From positions 992,001 through 1,056,000 of the forward strand of contig NZ_MUJK01000001.1 of the NCBI RefSeq assembly GCF_002906155.1: DNA of 64,000 bases. The letters run 5' to 3'. This stretch comes from Pseudomonas laurylsulfativorans. GTDB lineage: Bacteria; Pseudomonadota; Gammaproteobacteria; Pseudomonadales; Pseudomonadaceae. Below are positions 1 to 9,420 of the stretch, one piece after another. The stretch's first letter is position 1, and the number at the start of each line of letters is the position of its first letter. The notes below the pieces were generated by a model that worked only from the letters and a program-made list of their open reading frames with translations, was not told the origin of the DNA and ran no database searches. The position numbers were made by a program, and so were the translations under genes.

Positions 1-621
1 AATCACAATAGCGTCGAGCTTGGGATGCATGATCGGCCCGCCGGCAGACAGCGCGTAGGCGGTGGAGCCGGTCGGCGTCGCGACGATCAGGCCGTCGGCC
101 TTCTGGCTGCAGACGAACTGGCCGTCGATGTACAGCTCGAACTCGATCATTCGCGTGGATTTGCCGGGGTGCAGCACCACATCGTTCAAGGCATCGCCCT
201 GGCCGATGGCCTCGCCGTGGCGGCGGACCTCGGCTTGCAAGAGGAAGCGGTTTTCCACCAGATAGTGACCATCCAGCACTTCGGCGACCTTGGTTTCCAG
301 CTCGTCGGGACGGATGTCGGTGAGGAAACCCAGGCTGCCACGGTTGATGCCGAGCACCGGAATGTTGTGCCTGGCCAGCGCCCGGGCGGCACCGAGCAGG
401 CTGCCGTCACCACCGACCACGATGACCATGTCACAGACTTCGCCGAGCATCTTGCGCGACGAGGTTTGCAGACCGTGCCCTGGCAGCACTTCGGCGATGG
501 TGTCTTCGAGGATCACGTGCAGGTGACGATCGAGCAGAAACCGTTTCAGTCGGCGGACGGTATCCAGCACCTGGGAACTGCCCAGGCGACCGATGATGCC
601 GATATTGCGAAATTGCTCCAT
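1..621 (-). CDS. nadK: NAD kinase (C-terminal part outside window)
   Basis: ATP-dependent phosphorylation of NAD to NADP in the cytoplasm. About 207 residues are visible, and the frame runs off the left edge with no stop; the family is usually about 295 residues. The start MEQFRNIGIIGR at 621 has a good GCAGGAG ribosome site. The family's GGDGSLLGAAR motif is near residue 67, followed by the NDVV substrate motif and GSTAYALSAGGP. The frame is clean. It is divergent from the DUF1853 gene, with about 117 bp between the two starts. The identification is firm; only the C-terminus is unseen. Confidence 0.95.
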   Translation of the reverse strand, partial: MEQFRNIGIIGRLGSSQVLDTVRRLKRFLLDRHLHVILEDTIAEVLPGHGLQTSSRKMLGEVCDMVIVVGGDGSLLGAARALARHNIPVLGINRGSLGFLTDIRPDELETKVAEVLDGHYLVENRFLLQAEVRRHGEAIGQGDALNDVVLHPGKSTRMIEFELYIDGQFVCSQKADGLIVATPTGSTAYALSAGGPIMHPKLDAIVI

Positions 622-738
622 GGGGCTCCTGCGGGGATCTGTGTGGCGGCGAAAACCACGATTATGGGCGAAAGCCGTCCGTAGACAAAATCCTTTCAGC
701 TTCAAGGGTGTGCCCGGGTTTCGGGCTATGCTCGCAAG

Positions 739-1689
739 ATGATGCTATTTCCGGATTTGCTCCACCTGCCCCACCAGTTACGCCATCCCGAAGTGCGTGA
801 CCTGGCGTGGGTCATCCTCGCCCCGCCGATGTTGGGCGATACCCCGTGGCCGCAGCGCCACCCGCTGGCCGGCAGCGACTGGGTGCAGGAACCACAACGG
901 CTGGAGCATTGGCTGCGCCAGCTGGACCGGGACAGTTATGGCTTGTTGCACTGGCTGGCCCAGGCCCGGACCCGGCGCCTGGGTTTGTACTACGAACGCC
1001 TCTGGCAATTCGCCGTGCAGCATGCGCCGGGCATTGAACTGATTGCCGCCAACATGCCGATTCGCCGCGAAGGCCACACCCTGGGTGAACTGGACATGCT
1101 GCTGCGCGATCGCGATGGCGTGCATCACCTGGAGCTGGCGATCAAGCTCTACCTCGGCCCGCAATCCGGCGACGGGCATGACACGGCCCAGTGGCTGGGT
1201 CCGGGGTGCCACGACCGGCTCGACCGCAAACTGGCGCACCTGAGCCAGCATCAGTTGCCGATTTCCGCGCGCCCCGAGAGCCGTGAAGTGCTGGCGGCGC
1301 TGGATATCCAGGTGTTCAGCGCGCATTTGTGGCTGGGCGGGTACTTGCTGTATCCGTGGCCCGGCCAGGCCGCCCCGCCGTCGGGAGCCCATCCGCAGCA
1401 TTTGCGCGGGCGCTGGCTACATCAAAAGGATTGGCCGGCGTTGGTTGCCCAGAGCGCGCCCGGTCGCTGGCAACCCCTGCCCCGCCATGCCTGGCTGGCG
1501 CCGGCGCATTATTCGGAGGAGCACACCTGGAACCCTGAGCAGATGCGGGCATGGCTCAATGACCTGGACCCGCTGGCGCCGGCACAACTGCTGGTGCGCC
1601 TGACGGAAAATGCCAATAGCGACTGGGAAGAGGCCGAACGATTGTTTCTGGTGGCGGATCTTTGGCCGAATGTGCCGGGACAGGGTTGA
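739..1689 (+). CDS. DUF1853 family protein
   Basis: A 316-residue soluble protein that I recognise as DUF1853, a family of unknown function often found beside nadK in pseudomonads. No signal peptide or membrane segment is visible. A conserved-looking central block includes ELDMLLRD and [13 protein letters not shown] (about residues 115-140). That E...D...(E)xxxK pattern resembles a PD-(D/E)xK nuclease-like core, but this is only an impression. The start could be at 739 or at the next codon, which is also Met. A perfect REP inverted pair follows the stop. Confidence 0.8.
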   Translation: MMLFPDLLHLPHQLRHPEVRDLAWVILAPPMLGDTPWPQRHPLAGSDWVQEPQRLEHWLRQLDRDSYGLLHWLAQARTRRLGLYYERLWQFAVQHAPGIELIAANMPIRREGHTLGELDMLLRDRDGVHHLELAIKLYLGPQSGDGHDTAQWLGPGCHDRLDRKLAHLSQHQLPISARPESREVLAALDIQVFSAHLWLGGYLLYPWPGQAAPPSGAHPQHLRGRWLHQKDWPALVAQSAPGRWQPLPRHAWLAPAHYSEEHTWNPEQMRAWLNDLDPLAPAQLLVRLTENANSDWEEAERLFLVADLWPNVPGQG

Positions 1690-1713
1690 GAGTTGTGTTG
1701 TTTGGCCGGGCCT

Positions 1714-1780
1714 CTTCGCTGGCAAGCCAGCTCCTACAAAGTGTGCGCATAACCCTGTAGGAGCTGGCTTGCCAGCGAAG
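1714..1780. repeat. REP inverted pair (GTAGGAGC type)
   Basis: Two perfect 25-bp inverted arms, 1714-1738 and 1756-1780, are separated by a 17-bp spacer. The arms carry the Pseudomonas REP core CTTGCCAGCGAAG and GTAGGAGC. The pair sits between the convergent 3' ends of the DUF1853 and DUF2855 genes, and may form a bidirectional RNA hairpin. Confidence 0.9.
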
Positions 1781-1812
1781 GGGCCACCCCGGTCTAACCT
1801 CGCCGAGTCACT

Positions 1813-2781
1813 TCACAAGTGAATCACATGCCCTTCAACGGGCGCCACCTGCCCATGAAACAACCGGAAAATGACATCTTGCGCCGCCTCATACCCCTGG
1901 CTCTCCACCACTTCCAACAACGGCTTCTTCTCAGCCGTCACTTGCTGAAAAAACCGCAGCAACCCTTTGCCGATATGCTGGCTGACCCCTTCCGGCCCCC
2001 ACTCGGCGTTACGCTTGCGGATCTGGACGGGCGCAAAGAAAAACACCGGTTGAGGCCCTTCAATGGCCGTCAGTTGCGCCTCGTTCGTGCTTTGCGCTGA
2101 ACCGGCGAAGCAACTGTAGACCAGCTGTCGGGCAAAGTGCTGATGCACCTGATCCCGCAACTTGAGGTCACCAGAAAAATCCACATACAACGTAGGACGA
2201 TCATTCCCAAGACTCGTCAGCTCCTCGTATGCCACTGCCCGCTCGTAACAACCGAGGGTTTCGACAAAGGCTTTGTTGGCGGCCGAGGTTAGGGCAATCC
2301 GTTCCAGTTGCGGATGACTCTCCAGGCAGACGGCCGTGCCGTAGGCGGTTTTACTCGACGCACTGGAAAACACCAACCGGGTTGCGCCAAAGAACTGATT
2401 GTCCTGGAGGAAATCCGCCAGCATCGACGAGGTCAGAAACAACGGTTTGAGCAGAATCTGCAGGTTTTCGGTTTCAGGACTGTAGTACGCATCCCAACTG
2501 CAGCGCGTGTACTGGTTATACGCCGAGGTCAACCCCGACCGGTGCTCGACCCCATCGTAAAAGCCACGTTCGGTAACCCGTTCCGGGCGCATCCACAGGT
2601 GACTGGCCAGCGGAAAGTAACCGTAGAAACGCTCGCCCACCTTGATGCCTTTCACCTTGGACGCAATGACGTCGGCAAATCCCCAGGTCGGAACATGGCC
2701 CCAATGCAGCCATCCGCACCAACGATCGAAGCCTGGGTCATCATGGCCTGGGGCGGTCGTCGCTATTGCATCACGGCACAA
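1813..2781 (-). pseudogene. DUF2855 family protein, N-terminally truncated
   Basis: The frame matches the DUF2855 family (function unknown, about 360 residues, distantly medium-chain dehydrogenase-like) from the block VPTWGFADVIASK onward, through GERFYGYFPLASHL and to the C-terminus. The first 60-70 residues expected of the family are missing. The only possible start is a TTG at 2781 with no ribosome site. An in-frame TAG lies five codons upstream, and the N-terminal 35 residues do not resemble the family. I therefore read it as a 5'-deleted remnant, although the remaining frame is intact and could still be translated. It is downstream of the FMN reductase gene on the same strand. Confidence 0.65.
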
Positions 2782-2843
2782 CCGACGGCGGAGCTAACCG
2801 CCGCCTGGCTGTTGGAAATGGAAACGATGATTTGTAGCCGGCT

Positions 2844-2874
2844 ATCCGGCGCTTCGTAGGACAAAGCGCCGGAT
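2844..2874 (-). terminator. Hairpin after the FMN reductase gene
   Basis: Arms ATCCGGCGCTT (2844-2854) and AAGCGCCGGAT (2864-2874) form an 11-bp perfect stem with a 9-nt loop, a few bases beyond the stop of the minus-strand reductase. There is no U-tract, so it may be a REP-like palindrome or a transcript-stabilising hairpin rather than a true intrinsic terminator. Confidence 0.5.
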
Positions 2875-2882
2875 GACGAACG

Positions 2883-3443
2883 TCAAACTTTCTTGTGCTG
2901 CTCGACCCATTGCCCATAGGCATTGATGAAATTTTGCAGGAACGGCTTGACCGAGTCGGACAGCTTGCCCGCCTCGTCGAACGCCGAACCGGCGTTCCCC
3001 AGATAGGCTTCCGGTTGCTGCATCAGCGGCACATTGAGAAACACCATGGATTGGCGCAGGTTGTGGTTGGCACCGAACCCGCCGACGGCCCCCGGCGAAA
3101 CACTGATAATGGCGCCCGGCTTACCATTCCAGGCACTTTTGCCGTAGGGACGCGAACCCACGTCAATCGCATTTTTCAATGGCGCCGGCACCGATCGGTT
3201 GTATTCCGGGGTCACGAACAGCACCGCGTCGGATGAGCTCACCTGTTGTCGGAAAGTGCTGTAGGCTGCCGGCGGTGAAGCACCATCGATGTCTTCGTTA
3301 TAGAGCGGCAGATCGCCAATCTCGACGATGTTGAGCTTGAGATTGGCCGGCGCCAGTTCTGCCAAGGCCCGTGCGACCTTGCGGTTGATCGATTCCTTTC
3401 TCAAGCTGCCGACCACGACGGCGACCGTATAGACGTTGCTCAT
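2883..3443 (-). CDS. NADPH-dependent FMN reductase (ChrR/YieF-like)
   Basis: A 186-residue flavodoxin-like quinone/azo/chromate reductase. The FMN phosphate-binding segment GSLRKESINRK is at residues 13-23, and the family signature TPEYNRSVPAPLKNAID at about 78-94 is intact. It probably reduces quinones or xenobiotics with two electrons in the cytosol, as in the E. coli ChrR/YieF and P. putida ChrR families; the physiological substrate is not evident. The ATG at 3443 has a purine-rich upstream region (GACATTCCC). It stands alone, with a hairpin after its stop. Confidence 0.9.
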   Translation of the reverse strand: MSNVYTVAVVVGSLRKESINRKVARALAELAPANLKLNIVEIGDLPLYNEDIDGASPPAAYSTFRQQVSSSDAVLFVTPEYNRSVPAPLKNAIDVGSRPYGKSAWNGKPGAIISVSPGAVGGFGANHNLRQSMVFLNVPLMQQPEAYLGNAGSAFDEAGKLSDSVKPFLQNFINAYGQWVEQHKKV

Positions 3444-3618
3444 GGGAATGTCTCGACTGTCCGATATGAAGAGCTTGTAGTTATAGATGACGATTCAAGC
3501 AGCGGGCGACTGAAAACGCCGTCCCTGACTATTTTTTTCCTGTAGGAAAACTTACCTCACCCAACCACGGTCTACAGAGCCGCAAATTGAGTGATTTATC
3601 TCCAGAGGTTCTAAGCAG

Positions 3619-3846
3619 ATGGCAGCAGTACTCGTCGGTCAGTTCCATGCAAGAGATGCGGAAGGCCGTATTTATTCGGTGCACGAGTTCCAGGAATCCA
3701 CCCCGGCGGTAGACGGTTCAGGGCCTGTCACCACTTACAAGCTGGCCATTGGCGACCGTGTCAACAAGGTCGACGACAATGAGTTTCAGTTGGTGCAAAC
3801 CGGCGTAACCCTTACGCGCGAACCGCAAACCGCCAGCGTTTCATAA
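3619..3846 (+). CDS. Small conserved-type hypothetical protein
   Basis: A 75-residue soluble acidic protein beginning MAAVLVGQFHARD. An AGAGG ribosome site lies about 10 bases upstream. The sequence contains a polar beta-rich stretch (YKLAIGDRVNKVDDNEFQL) and has no signal peptide, membrane segment or cysteine. I do not recognise a family beyond having the look of small Pseudomonas hypothetical proteins. It is monocistronic, between a divergent reductase gene and a LysR gene. Codon use matches the neighbours and the ribosome site supports a real gene. Confidence 0.7.
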   Translation: MAAVLVGQFHARDAEGRIYSVHEFQESTPAVDGSGPVTTYKLAIGDRVNKVDDNEFQLVQTGVTLTREPQTASVS

Positions 3847-3934
3847 CCCGTCGTTATGAGCAGAAGTCATATGCGCGGACTTGGGGTAGGATTCAGCCAC
3901 TGACTCCTCCACCGGCTGAACATGGACTTCACGC

Positions 3935-4828
3935 ATGCGCTTACGCCATATCGAAGTGATCCAGGCGCTCTTGCAGACCGGTCACCTGGGCACCGCCGCC
4001 GAATGGCTGCAGTTGCCGGTGACCGAAGTCGAGCATTTGCTGCGCGACGCCGAGGATCAGTTGGGTTTCATGCTGTTCGCCAGCGTGCGCGGACGATTGC
4101 AGGCCACCCGCGAAGCGCGGGAACTGCAGGTGGAAATTGCCCGGGTCTACGATGCACTCGAACCGGTACAGCGCTTGGCCAACAGCCTCCGTCAATACCT
4201 GGCGCCGCCGTTGCGCATCATCTGCACCCCGCCTCTGGCCAATCAATTGTTGCCACACAGCATCGCGGCCCTGCGCCGCCGCTTGCCCGACGCGCCTTGC
4301 ACTCTGCTGAGCCAGCCGACCCGCGACATCGTCAGAAGCCTGTTGCTGCGTGAAAGCGATCTGGGTCTGAGCTTGCACGACCCCGACCACGCCGACCTCG
4401 ATTGCCAGGTGATTGCCCAGGGCAAACTTCAGTTGCTCGCACCCCATGGCTGGCTGCAACCGAAACAGAAATACATTTCACTGCAGGATCTGGCCGGTCA
4501 ATCGATGATCGGCCTGGAGGGGCACGACCCGCTGAGCCCGGCGCTGGAAAACAAACTGCACGGCTTGCGCCCTGCTCCAGTGATTCAGACCCGGGTCCAG
4601 ACGCATCAGATGATGCGCAGCATGGTCGAGGCCGGAGAAGGCCTGGCCATCGTCGACCCCTTCACCGCCCTCGGCGCCAAGGCCTCGGGACTGGACACCT
4701 GCCCGCTGGCGCCAGCTGTCCCGATCAGTCTCTACGCCTTGTCCCTGAAAAACGCCGAACCGTCTCCGGCGGTCCAGGCCCTGCTGGCGATCGTCACGGA
4801 ACAAGCCGCGGCGATGCTGACGAACTGA
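3935..4828 (+). CDS. LysR-type transcriptional regulator
   Basis: 297 residues. It has an N-terminal winged helix (LRHIEVIQALLQTGHLGTAA, then a recognition region around residues 28-60) and a LysR substrate-binding domain from about residue 90, with the typical C-terminal segment MVEAGEGLAIVDPF. The helix-turn-helix is somewhat atypical: EVEHLLRDAEDQLGFMLF replaces the usual S-x-x-I-x-x-LE-x-x-LG-x-x-LF. The inducer is unknown. Its 3' end overlaps the convergent GNAT gene by 35 bp. It could regulate the small gene upstream or a distant target. Confidence 0.85.
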   Translation: MRLRHIEVIQALLQTGHLGTAAEWLQLPVTEVEHLLRDAEDQLGFMLFASVRGRLQATREARELQVEIARVYDALEPVQRLANSLRQYLAPPLRIICTPPLANQLLPHSIAALRRRLPDAPCTLLSQPTRDIVRSLLLRESDLGLSLHDPDHADLDCQVIAQGKLQLLAPHGWLQPKQKYISLQDLAGQSMIGLEGHDPLSPALENKLHGLRPAPVIQTRVQTHQMMRSMVEAGEGLAIVDPFTALGAKASGLDTCPLAPAVPISLYALSLKNAEPSPAVQALLAIVTEQAAAMLTN

Positions 4829-5408
4829 GCGGGTTCTCCAGCGGACTCTCGAATATTCGATACCAGAACAGCGCCACTTCGGCGGTGTTCGGGTCGATGC
4901 CGCGATAGCGCAGATGGTCGATCCCGCCAATCACGTAACCGCAGCGCTCATAGAGCCGGCAGGCCCCCAGGTTGTTGTTCTGGGTTTCGAGCATGATGCC
5001 CGGAAGTTTTTTCTTGCGGCTCCAGAATTGCGCCACATCCAGCAAGGCCTTGGCCACGCCGTGCCGCCGGGCCGGGGCATGCACCGCCAATTCGTCGATA
5101 TGGGCAAAACCATTCCAGTTGGTACTGACCACCAGGTGTCCCACGGGCTGGTCATCCAGATAGGCCATGAAAATCGCGCTGTCGGCGGCATGGAGAAAGC
5201 TGCTGAACTCCTCCGGGTCGATACCGTAGCACTTGCGATAGGGCGTGATCGGCGTCACGGGCCACTGTGCGACCGGTTTTCCGATCTCGGCCGCACCGTA
5301 TGCCGCGACTTCAAAACTGAAATCACTGCCCCAGATGTAGGCGGCAAAACCTTCATCGGCAACCCGCACCGACAACCCTGGGTAATTCGGATTTATAACC
5401 GGCTGCAT
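4794..5408 (-). CDS. GNAT acetyltransferase, streptothricin-acetyltransferase (SatA)-like
   Basis: 204 residues from the ATG at 5408. The acetyl-CoA binding GNAT core is at residues 110-165. The C-terminal half has the distinctive SatA/YyaR pattern LETQNNNLGACRLYERCGY followed by GGID and ALFWY. Members known to me acetylate the beta-lysyl amine of streptothricin. The ribosome site AAGGAGTGAGG overlaps the ldcA stop and the two genes are 14 bp apart, so they are almost certainly cotranscribed and translationally coupled. A lysine- or diamine-like amine acceptor is a reasonable inference. A longer reading back to 5453 lacks its own ribosome site and overlaps ldcA. Confidence 0.8.
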   Translation of the reverse strand: MQPVINPNYPGLSVRVADEGFAAYIWGSDFSFEVAAYGAAEIGKPVAQWPVTPITPYRKCYGIDPEEFSSFLHAADSAIFMAYLDDQPVGHLVVSTNWNGFAHIDELAVHAPARRHGVAKALLDVAQFWSRKKKLPGIMLETQNNNLGACRLYERCGYVIGGIDHLRYRGIDPNTAEVALFWYRIFESPLENPLSSSASPRLVP

Positions 5409-5422
5409 ACTGGGAAAGGTCC

Positions 5423-7678
5423 TCACTCCTTGATGCAATCGACGGTGTAGCACCGCCCATTGCCCTGATCTTCGTGTTGCAATCCGTGCACATCAGCAAC
5501 GAACCCCGGGAAACTTCTATCGAACGTACGGGCAAATGCCAGGTAATCGATGATCGAGCGGGTCGTCTCGGTAAAGCGTTCGCCCGGCATGATCAACGGG
5601 ATGCCCGGCGGGTACGGCACCAGCATCACCGCGGCGATCCGCCCGTCCAGCGCATCGATCGACACCGCCTCGACCTCGCCTCGCACCAATTGATCATAGG
5701 CGTCCGCCGGCTTCATCGCGACTTCCGGCAGTACGGTGTACATGCGCTTGAGATGCCTGGCCGTGGCATTGCTGCGATAGCAGGCATGCAACTGATCGCA
5801 CAGATCCCGCAGGCCCATGCCCTGATAGCGCGCGACATTTTCCTGCGCCACGCAGGGTAGGCAACTGGCCAGACTGACGTTGGCGTCATAGCTGCGCTTG
5901 AACTCCAGCAATTCGGTGAGCAGCGTGCTCCATTTGCCCTTGGTGATGCCCATGGAGAACAACACCAGGAACGAATACAGCCCGGTCTTCTCGACCACCA
6001 GGCCTCGCTCCCAAAGGAATTTGCTGACCACTGCCGCTGGAATCCCGCGCTCGCTGAGGGCGCCACCGGCCGTCAGCCCCGGCATCACCAGCGTGACCTT
6101 GATCGGGTCGAGCAGCACATAATCGTCGGTCACGCCGCCAAAGCCATGCCAGTCGGCATCGGGCTGCAGCAACCAGTCCTCGGTGACGACCCGCTCGATG
6201 CCTTCCGCCGAGGGCGGTTGCCAGATCGAAAACCACCAGTCATCTGCAGCAATGTGCTGGCGCAAGTTGGCCAGCGCCCGACGAAAACTCAGGGCTTCGT
6301 CGAACATTTCCTGTAACAGTGAACGCCCGGCCGGCCCTTCCATCATCGCCGAAGCCACATCCAGCGAGGCGATGATGCCGTACTGCGGTGAGGTCGAGAT
6401 GTGCATCATGAATGCTTCGTTGAAGCGATCCCGGTCCAGTTGCCTTGCGCCGCCATCGCGCACATGAATCATCGACGCCTGACTGAAAGCCGCCAGTAAC
6501 TTGTGGGTGGAATGGGTAGTAAACACCAGCGGGCTGCCTTCATCACGGGACGTGCCCATGCCGTAGCGCCCGGCAAAAAACTCATGAAACGCCGCATAGG
6601 CATACCAGGCCTCGTCGAAGTGCAGTACCTCAACGCTATTGCCCAGTTGCTGCCTGATCAGCTCGGCGTTATAGCAAAGGCCGTCATACGTCGAATTGGT
6701 CACTACAGCGAGCTTGACCTTCGGCGAACGCCCCTTGGTCAGCGGACTGGCGTCGATCTTGGCCTGGATCGATTCGCGGCTGAACTCGCTCAGGGGAATC
6801 GGGCCGATGATCCCCAGCTCATTACGTTCCGGACACAAGTACAGCGGGATGGCGCCGGTCATGATGATCGAGTGCAGCACCGATTTGTGGCAATTGCGAT
6901 CCACCAGCACCAGGTCGTCGCGAGCGACCACCGAGTGCCAGACAATCTTGTTGGCCGTGGACGTGCCATTGATCACGAAAAAGGTGTGATCGGCGCCGAA
7001 ATTACGTGCTGCACGGGCCTCGGCTTCAGCCAGGGGGCCGGTGTGATCGAGTAACGAGCCGAGCTCCGGCACCGACACCGAAAGATCCGAGCGCAGGGTG
7101 TTTTCCCCGAAAAACTGGTGAAAAGCCTGCCCCACAGGACTTTTGTGATACGCCACGCCACCGCCGTGACCGGGGGTGTGCCACGAGTAATTGGAATCCG
7201 CCGTGTGTTGCACCAGGGCCTTGAAAAATGGCGGCAACAGGCCGTCAAGGTATTTACGCGCCGCGCGGGCCACCTGTCGGGCGAGAAAGGGCACCGTGTC
7301 TTCAAACAGATAAAGAATGCCGCGTAACTGGTTGAGCTCGGCCATGGCATCGGCCGGCGCATTTTCCAGGGTCACTTTTTCGCCCAGGGCAAAGATCGGC
7401 AGATCCGGCGCACGCACTCGCGCCAGACCGATCAGTTCGGCCATGTTTTGCAATAAATGGGAATGGGTGCTGGCGTCTTCGGACGCAATCAACATGCAAG
7501 ACAGGCCATGGTAAGTTGACGCCACCAGTCGCCCTTCGGTGTAGTCCACCGCCGAAACGACGCTGAACCCTTCCTGCTCCAGCTCCCGGGCAATCCCCCG
7601 CACGCGGTCACCGGCAACGCTGTCGGCCTTGATGTCGCGATGGACAATCAGGACCGGGAATTTCAAATCTTTATACAT
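5423..7678 (-). CDS. ldcA: PLP-dependent lysine/ornithine/arginine decarboxylase
   Basis: 751 residues, the same length as P. aeruginosa LdcA as I recall it, and in the same neighbourhood (rnhA, dnaQ, ldcA). It has an N-terminal CheY-like wing domain (about 1-130) and a fold-type I PLP domain with SWHTPGHGGG and FDEAWYAY. The PLP lysine lies in the motif TTHSTHKLLAAFSQ (about residue 394). The C-terminal Orn/Lys/Arg decarboxylase domain follows. Expected reaction: L-lysine to cadaverine plus CO2. Orthologues in P. aeruginosa belong to the ArgR-controlled lysine catabolic route; specificity cannot be read from sequence here. The downstream GNAT is coupled to it. Confidence 0.9.
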   Translation of the reverse strand: MYKDLKFPVLIVHRDIKADSVAGDRVRGIARELEQEGFSVVSAVDYTEGRLVASTYHGLSCMLIASEDASTHSHLLQNMAELIGLARVRAPDLPIFALGEKVTLENAPADAMAELNQLRGILYLFEDTVPFLARQVARAARKYLDGLLPPFFKALVQHTADSNYSWHTPGHGGGVAYHKSPVGQAFHQFFGENTLRSDLSVSVPELGSLLDHTGPLAEAEARAARNFGADHTFFVINGTSTANKIVWHSVVARDDLVLVDRNCHKSVLHSIIMTGAIPLYLCPERNELGIIGPIPLSEFSRESIQAKIDASPLTKGRSPKVKLAVVTNSTYDGLCYNAELIRQQLGNSVEVLHFDEAWYAYAAFHEFFAGRYGMGTSRDEGSPLVFTTHSTHKLLAAFSQASMIHVRDGGARQLDRDRFNEAFMMHISTSPQYGIIASLDVASAMMEGPAGRSLLQEMFDEALSFRRALANLRQHIAADDWWFSIWQPPSAEGIERVVTEDWLLQPDADWHGFGGVTDDYVLLDPIKVTLVMPGLTAGGALSERGIPAAVVSKFLWERGLVVEKTGLYSFLVLFSMGITKGKWSTLLTELLEFKRSYDANVSLASCLPCVAQENVARYQGMGLRDLCDQLHACYRSNATARHLKRMYTVLPEVAMKPADAYDQLVRGEVEAVSIDALDGRIAAVMLVPYPPGIPLIMPGERFTETTRSIIDYLAFARTFDRSFPGFVADVHGLQHEDQGNGRCYTVDCIKE

Positions 7679-7789
7679 GAGGCTCAGTGTCCCGAGGCGG
7701 CAGAGCAGAGCCTGCCAATCACCTCAGGGTAGAGTGTTGCAGCGGATGTAGCGAGCGGGATGCACCAGAGGGAATTTCCCTGTGGCTTG

Positions 7790-7910
7790 TGTGGCGAGGG
7801 GGCTTGCCCCCGTTGGAGCGCGAAGCGGTCCCCGGCATTTCTTCAGACATATTTTGCATACAGGTTTACGACGGCTTCGCCGCCGAACGGGGGCAAGCCC
7901 CCTCGCCACA
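7790..7910. repeat. Long REPIN, TGTGGCGAGGGGGCTTG type
   Basis: A 121-bp inverted pair whose outer arms TGTGGCGAGGGGGCTTGCCC and its complement flank a spacer of about 70 bp. A second copy at 33995-34116 is nearly identical through the spacer as well, so the whole unit, not just the arms, has been duplicated. It lies between dnaQ and ldcA. Confidence 0.9.
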
Positions 7911-7935
7911 AAAGCCATTCACCAAAAGACAGACC

Positions 7936-8694
7936 TCAGGCCTGCGCTTCAGCCTCGGCCAGTTGCACCCACAACGCCGGAGCGCCAGCGGATTTACCGA
8001 TGATTTCCAGGCGCGCCGCGTGACGGGCCAGGTCGTCTTCGCTGGCACGGATGATGCGCGTCGGCTGTCGGCCCGCCGGCAGGCGACGGATCTCGGTGGC
8101 CGAATTGTCCGCCCCTTCACCGGAGCCATTGCCATCGGAGGCATTACCGGCGAGGGAGAGACTGGTCTGCCCGCCAGTCATGGTCAGGTAGACGTCGGCG
8201 AGAATCTCGGAGTCGAGCAAGGCGCCGTGCAGTTCACGGCCGGAGTTGTCGACGCCATAGCGCTTGCACAGGGCGTCGAGGCTGTTGCGCTGCCCCGGGT
8301 GACGTTCCCGGGCCATCATCAGGGTATCGAGGATCGTGCAGTGCTGCGTGATGTCCGCGCGATCCTGCTGCCCCATCAGGGCGAATTCGTTGTTGATGAA
8401 GCCAACGTCGAACGCCGCGTTATGGATGATCAGCTGCGCGCCCTTGATGAACTCGAAGAACTCTTCGGCCACCTCGGCAAAACGCGGCTTGCCCACAAGG
8501 AATTCGTTGGTGATCCCGTGGACGCCGATGGCGCCCTCGTCACTTTCGCGATCGGGTTGCAGGTAGACGTGAAAGTGCCGGCCGGTCAGGCGTCGGCCGA
8601 TCAACTCGACACAACCGATTTCGATAATCCGGTGGCCGTCGGTCACCGGCATACCGGTGGTTTCGGTGTCGAGTACAACGGATCTGGTGGCCAT
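7936..8694 (-). CDS. dnaQ: DNA polymerase III epsilon subunit (3'-5' proofreading exonuclease)
   Basis: 252 residues. DEDDh exonuclease motifs are all present: VLDTETTG (Exo I, residues 7-14), HNAAFDVGF (Exo II, about 91-99), and HGALLDSEILADVY (Exo III, about 155-168). The C-terminal tail, poor in conserved motifs, is where epsilon binds the alpha subunit. Start MATRSVVLDTETTG at 8694. It is downstream of rnhA on the same strand, with a REP pair in the 181-bp gap; a long REPIN follows the stop. Confidence 0.97.
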   Translation of the reverse strand: MATRSVVLDTETTGMPVTDGHRIIEIGCVELIGRRLTGRHFHVYLQPDRESDEGAIGVHGITNEFLVGKPRFAEVAEEFFEFIKGAQLIIHNAAFDVGFINNEFALMGQQDRADITQHCTILDTLMMARERHPGQRNSLDALCKRYGVDNSGRELHGALLDSEILADVYLTMTGGQTSLSLAGNASDGNGSGEGADNSATEIRRLPAGRQPTRIIRASEDDLARHAARLEIIGKSAGAPALWVQLAEAEAQA

Positions 8695-8779
8695 TAGTGC
8701 TCAGTTCTCAATCGGTCAATCGTGCAAAAGCGGCGATGTTAACACGCTTGCCCGGGGCTTTCAGGTAGACCGAGCCATC

Positions 8780-8860
8780 TGTAGGAGCTGGCTTGCCAGC
8801 GATAGCGGTCTCGAGATCGACGAAAACCAGACGAGCATCGCCGGCAAGCCGGCTCCTACA
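8780..8860. repeat. REP inverted pair (GTAGGAGC type)
   Basis: TGTAGGAGCTGGCTTGCCAG starts at 8780 and the complementary GCCGGCTCCTACA ends at 8860, with about 35 bp between. It lies in the rnhA-dnaQ intergenic region and may attenuate or stabilise the shared transcript. Confidence 0.85.
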
Positions 8861-8875
8861 AGGACCGAAGTCAAC

Positions 8876-9328
8876 TCAGCCCTGCTTGTACCCACGCACT
8901 TCATCCACGCCACGGTTGGCCAACTGGTCGGCCCGTTCATTGCCGTGATGGCCAATGTGCCCGCGCACCCATTTCCAGGTAACTTTGTGGCGGTTGACCT
9001 GCTCGTCGAGCAACTTCCACAGGTCAGCGTTTTTCACCGGCTCCTTCGCCGCGGTTTTCCAGCCGCGCTTCTTCCAGTTGTCCATCCACTCGTTGATGCC
9101 TTTCATCACGTATTGAGAGTCGGTCACCAGCAGCACCTCGCAGGGACGCTTGAGCTCTTCCAGGCCACGGATCGCACCCATGAGCTCCATGCGGTTGTTG
9201 GTGGTATTGGCTTCTCCGCCCCAGAGTTCCTTTTCGACGCCCTTGCACACCAGCAGTGCGCCCCAGCCGCCAGGGCCAGGGTTGCCTTTGCAGGCGCCGT
9301 CGGTGAACAGTTCTACGCTATCGCTCAT
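8876..9328 (-). CDS. rnhA: Ribonuclease HI
   Basis: 150 residues, the normal length. It degrades RNA in RNA:DNA hybrids. The catalytic DEDD set is visible: Asp in [16 protein letters not shown] (residue 10), Glu in [10 protein letters not shown] (about 48), Asp in VTDSQYV (about 70), and the His/Asp pair in [15 protein letters not shown] (about 122-136). The start [11 protein letters not shown] is unambiguous. It is upstream of dnaQ on the same strand, unlike the divergent overlapping arrangement of E. coli. Confidence 0.97.
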   Translation of the reverse strand: MSDSVELFTDGACKGNPGPGGWGALLVCKGVEKELWGGEANTTNNRMELMGAIRGLEELKRPCEVLLVTDSQYVMKGINEWMDNWKKRGWKTAAKEPVKNADLWKLLDEQVNRHKVTWKWVRGHIGHHGNERADQLANRGVDEVRGYKQG

Positions 9329-9420
9329 GCCAATCTATCCAGAAAATGCGCTGGCCCGCCGATCGCTGATCGACGACGCCCGAAGCCGGGACAGGCCCGG
9401 CCGCAAATGAAAAGTGTGTA

